Of a stretch of DNA of 8,215 bases, positions 6,238-8,215 are shown in pieces. Source of the stretch: Methanosarcinales archaeon (lineage in GTDB: Archaea; Halobacteriota; Syntropharchaeia; Alkanophagales; Methanospirareceae). Each line of letters opens with the position of its first letter. The stretch's first letter is position 1. A program made the translations under genes and the position numbers. The stretch lies in the NCBI GenBank assembly GCA_016649585.1, contig JAENXH010000046.1, positions 1 to 8,215 on the forward strand, written 5' to 3'. Below the pieces are notes generated by a model, which searched no databases, was not told the origin of the DNA, and was given only the letters and a program-made list of their open reading frames with translations.

Positions 6238-7575
6238 TTACCTTTTAGCATAGTCTACTGCCTCACTCATCAACTCTATTGCTTCCCGTATCCTTTCTAC
6301 TTCTTCAAACCCGTAGGATAATCGCAATTGCCGTTTGCCGATCTCAACGAGGTCACCGTGTGGATGCACACAAAATTCCCCGGGCAGATAAATCACTCGC
6401 GGGTTCTTATCAGTATCGGGCCCGTCAATAGCCACATCGCCCGTCGTTCGTGACAAGTACTTGAAAAAAGCTGAATCTTCTGTCGTTTGAATTCCGTCAA
6501 AAGTCAAATAGAAATAGAAGCCCGCTTTGCCCCCACTGCATGAGGATATAACATCGCCCAAGTGCGCCTCTATAAACCCTTTCACTGCTCGTGCTTTTTG
6601 CCTGTAGCCCTGGTTAACAGTATCTATTTGCCTCTGAACGTGATGGTCTAAGAGGTAACTGGCAATCTCCTGTGTAATTAACGGTGCACTGAATCCGACA
6701 TCGCTCGTCTTTTGTATCATTGCTCTTAAGAACGGGCAGTCATTTCCAATCATGTAGCCTATCCGTAATGCAGGCGCGAGAATTTTCGATAGGGTTCCTA
6801 TCTCATAGACAATGCCATAGTCATCATGCAGCAATCCTGATTGTAACGGTGGCACTGTCGGATCATGCACCAAATTTTCGTAGGCTTTATCAAAGAATAC
6901 CGGGATTTTTCTGCCAACATTGATAGACAATTCAGTCGCAATCTGCACCAACTCCGCTCTTCGTTCGTTCGAGAGTATAGTACCTGTCGGATTGTTGATA
7001 GTCACGATATAAAAGAATCGAACGTCATTTTTTCGGGTGCCTAAGCCTGAACCTCCAAGTTTCTCGCGTAATACGTCGGTCCTTATCCCGTTATCATCTT
7101 CGGGTACCGTTACTACTTCAAACCCCTGGCGTTCGAGGAAATCGCAATAAATGTAGTACATCGGGTCAGAAGTGATTACTATCCCTGGCGGTAACACGTG
7201 AGCAATCCCTTCGAGCAGGCTCGTCGCACCGTTCGGTCCGATAATAATCTCGTTACGATCCAATATCTCTTGTGTAAGACCGCCAATGCTATTTTCTACG
7301 TGGAACTTCTTGATCGAGTCAATCAAATTAGGAGAGCCTTGCGAACCGCCGTAATTTAGTGCTACTTTGTATTTTTCAGGATGTGCAATAACCGCTTGCA
7401 TAGCTTCTGAAATGAGATTGCGCGGGATCGTCCTTTCGTTTACATAGCCCACTCCTACGTTTATATCCTTATCCTGCCTGAAGTCCGCTGCAAATGCAGC
7501 CATCATTCTATTTATCGGGGCGGGAATGCTTGAAGCAGTTCCATATTCGGATAAGACAAAATCGGCGAGGTTCAT
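6238..7575 (-). CDS. PLP-dependent class I/II aminotransferase
   Basis: This is a fold-type I PLP enzyme of 445 residues, close to family length; it should transfer an amino group between an amino acid and a 2-oxo acid in the cytoplasm. Visible elements: NYGGSQGSPNLIDSIKKF (74-91, substrate/cofactor loop); IIGPNGATSLLEGIAHVL (111-128, PLP phosphate region); INNPTGT (193-199, Asn195); VFFDKAYENL (226-235, Asp229 and Tyr232); TLSKILAPALRIGY (261-274) with Schiff-base Lys264; YLPGEFC (396-402); and RLSYG (418-422) with the carboxylate-binding Arg418. No feature reveals the substrate; aspartate, aromatic and 2-aminoadipate-type enzymes all share this layout. ATG at 7575 has no Shine-Dalgarno, and the TATA box implies a leader of only about 12 nt, so near-leaderless translation is likely. 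It is monocistronic and convergent with nfi. Confidence 0.93.
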   Translation of the reverse strand: MNLADFVLSEYGTASSIPAPINRMMAAFAADFRQDKDINVGVGYVNERTIPRNLISEAMQAVIAHPEKYKVALNYGGSQGSPNLIDSIKKFHVENSIGGLTQEILDRNEIIIGPNGATSLLEGIAHVLPPGIVITSDPMYYIYCDFLERQGFEVVTVPEDDNGIRTDVLREKLGGSGLGTRKNDVRFFYIVTINNPTGTILSNERRAELVQIATELSINVGRKIPVFFDKAYENLVHDPTVPPLQSGLLHDDYGIVYEIGTLSKILAPALRIGYMIGNDCPFLRAMIQKTSDVGFSAPLITQEIASYLLDHHVQRQIDTVNQGYRQKARAVKGFIEAHLGDVISSCSGGKAGFYFYLTFDGIQTTEDSAFFKYLSRTTGDVAIDGPDTDKNPRVIYLPGEFCVHPHGDLVEIGKRQLRLSYGFEEVERIREAIELMSEAVDYAKR

Positions 7576-7606
7576 ATTATATCAATACAATAACAACAGG
7601 TATTGG

Positions 7607-7618
7607 GTTTTATATAAG
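7607..7618 (-). promoter_or_regulatory. Archaeal TATA box for the aminotransferase gene
   Basis: On the minus strand CTTATATAAAAC lies about 38 nt before the ATG. Archaeal transcription starting about 25 nt downstream would leave a very short leader, which agrees with the missing Shine-Dalgarno. It is the clearest promoter in the window. Confidence 0.65.
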
Positions 7619-7716
7619 TGTTGCTATTAACGCTTTTATTCCCTTGTGTGCTGCCCGTATGGGAATTTTAATTCGGTTCTCCCACAGTTTTCAAGACATC
7701 CAAACACTTGTGATAA

Positions 7717-7749
7717 TTGGCATAAACTTGGCATAAACTTGGCATATTT
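7717..7749. repeat. 11-bp tandem repeat next to the transposon end
   Basis: TTGGCATAAAC occurs twice in perfect tandem (7717-7727, 7728-7738). A third copy matches in its first eight bases (7739-7749) and runs into a TATA-like stretch, TTTTATATAAA (7747-7757). That stretch is nearly symmetrical and could act as a TATA box on either strand. The rest of 7619-7716 shows no gene or clear motif. Confidence 0.6.
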
Positions 7750-7768
7750 TATATAAACTCACAAGAAA

Positions 7769-7783
7769 GCACCCTTCGGGTGC
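7769..7783. promoter_or_regulatory. Terminal hairpin after the transposase, candidate oriIS
   Basis: GCACCC-TTC-GGGTGC is a perfect 6-bp stem with a 3-nt loop, 10 nt beyond the transposase stop. A second hairpin, ATGGC-TAA-GCCAT (7800-7812), overlaps the last transposase codons. Three nt past the first hairpin, on the minus strand, is CTTG. Paired subterminal hairpins beside a CTTG are what an IS91-family origin end would show. A simple transcription terminator (TTT follows on the minus strand) is the alternative. Confidence 0.45.
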
Positions 7784-7793
7784 AAATCAATTG

Positions 7794-8215
7794 TTAGCTA
7801 TGGCTAAGCCATGGGTGGTTCCAATCAGATAATTTGCATCCAAAAACTTCGTTTTCTATCGGAGGTCCCTTCTCATAGCACACGAATGTCATTTTTCTTC
7901 CACAATTGGGACATTTTGGCGCCCATTTATTCACTTTCGTAACAAAATCCACGAATGTCGCCTGCCTTATACTTCTCTGTAAATATCCCGCGTATCTCCT
8001 TTTGGTTCTACGGCTGTAAGCACCGTAATAGCGTATCATTTTGAAATTTCGATCAGGAATGTGCTGAATCAATGCTTTAATGAACTCCTGCACCTCCATC
8101 GTCACGAAATGCCGCTCACCCTCACGATCCTTGTACCAGAATGTGACCGTTTTTCCGTCGTATCTGTGCAATCGTGTGTTTGCGACCGCTGGATGACGGA
8201 TGTATCTGGCTACAT
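7794..8215 (-). CDS. IS91-family Y2 transposase, C-terminal 139 residues (5' part outside window)
   Basis: This is a rolling-circle (HUH) transposase of the Y2_Tnp type. The frame is open to the window edge, so an internal TTG at 8171 is not the start. The first complete codons read VARYIRHPAVANTRL, matching the family block Y-x-x-x-Y-x-x-R-x-A-I-x-x-x-R that holds the two catalytic tyrosines. The second Tyr is residue 4 of this fragment; the codon cut by the window edge ends in AT, which is compatible with TAT for the first Tyr. Then come KTVTFWYKD, EFIKALIQHIPDRNFKMIRYYGAYSRR (the family's EF-I-x-x-x-x-x-H-x-x-P-x-x-F-x-x-I-R-x-Y-G block) and a CPNCG half of a zinc knuckle. The HUH metal site should lie upstream, off the window. 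The C-terminus ends at a TAA at 7794-7796. Nothing seen here is broken. Confidence 0.88.
   Translation of the reverse strand, partial: VARYIRHPAVANTRLHRYDGKTVTFWYKDREGERHFVTMEVQEFIKALIQHIPDRNFKMIRYYGAYSRRTKRRYAGYLQRSIRQATFVDFVTKVNKWAPKCPNCGRKMTFVCYEKGPPIENEVFGCKLSDWNHPWLSHS

Larger units (their letters stand above)
7762..8215 (-). mobile_element. 3' portion of an IS91-type (Y2, HUH) insertion sequence, running off the window
   Basis: The element comprises the transposase 3' part plus a hairpin-rich end. The left boundary is inferred from the minus-strand CTTG at 7765-7762, which directly follows the terminal hairpin; the right part is outside the window. IS91 elements move by rolling-circle transposition, lack terminal inverted repeats, and favour CTTG/GTTC-type targets next to their origin end. 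The exact boundary is not proven. Confidence 0.55.

Noticed and set aside
7660..7684. Possible hairpin TGGGA/TCCCA upstream of the aminotransferase
   Set aside because: The stem is only 5 bp with a 15-nt loop and competes with another weak pairing (GAATT/AATTC). Nothing connects it to a gene end.
7717..7749. CRISPR-like repetition
   Set aside because: The units are 11 bp and directly adjacent with no spacers, so this is a short tandem repeat.

Overview
The window looks like a chromosomal segment of a euryarchaeon. A methanogen-related lineage such as ANME-1/Methanophagales or a relative is my best guess, by inference and without a marker gene. The reasons are an AT-rich archaeal TATA box upstream of the aminotransferase, an archaeal-type histidyl-tRNA synthetase, a HisA/HisF-related protein of the kind found in methanogens, a Mut7-C RNase domain, an archaeal-type endonuclease V, and short or coupled gene junctions. 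No rRNA, tRNA or CRISPR array was seen.

Layout. Positions 1-75 hold the last 24 codons of an unidentified gene. A doubtful small minus-strand reading frame (88-357) precedes a MATE-family exporter (451-1788, plus). Convergent with it is a minus-strand pair: histidyl-tRNA synthetase (2397-3683) followed 54 nt downstream by a NifU/IscU-like protein (1899-2342). The latter keeps the scaffold fold signature but has no cysteine at all. A 162-nt divergent intergenic region (3684-3845) separates this pair from a tight plus-strand trio: a HisA/HisF-related TIM barrel (3846-4580), an O6-alkylguanine-DNA alkyltransferase fused to a Mut7-C PIN-like nuclease with a zinc ribbon (4582-5454), and endonuclease V (5463-6155). 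The last two make this a small nucleic-acid repair/processing operon. A class I/II aminotransferase (6238-7575, minus) converges on it and has a clear TATA box. The right edge is the 3' part of an IS91-type (Y2, HUH) transposase (minus, running off the window) with hairpins at its end.

The most unusual signal lies inside the alkyltransferase. Exactly 42 nt (4741-4782), made of two perfect 7-bp hairpins joined by 8 nt, is inserted in frame and adds 14 residues two positions before the catalytic Cys of PCHRV. The hairpin ends coincide with the protein insertion ends, which suggests a tiny palindromic mobile element (REP- or RPE-like) that landed in an active site. The second strong signal is the cysteine-free NifU-like protein made with HisRS.
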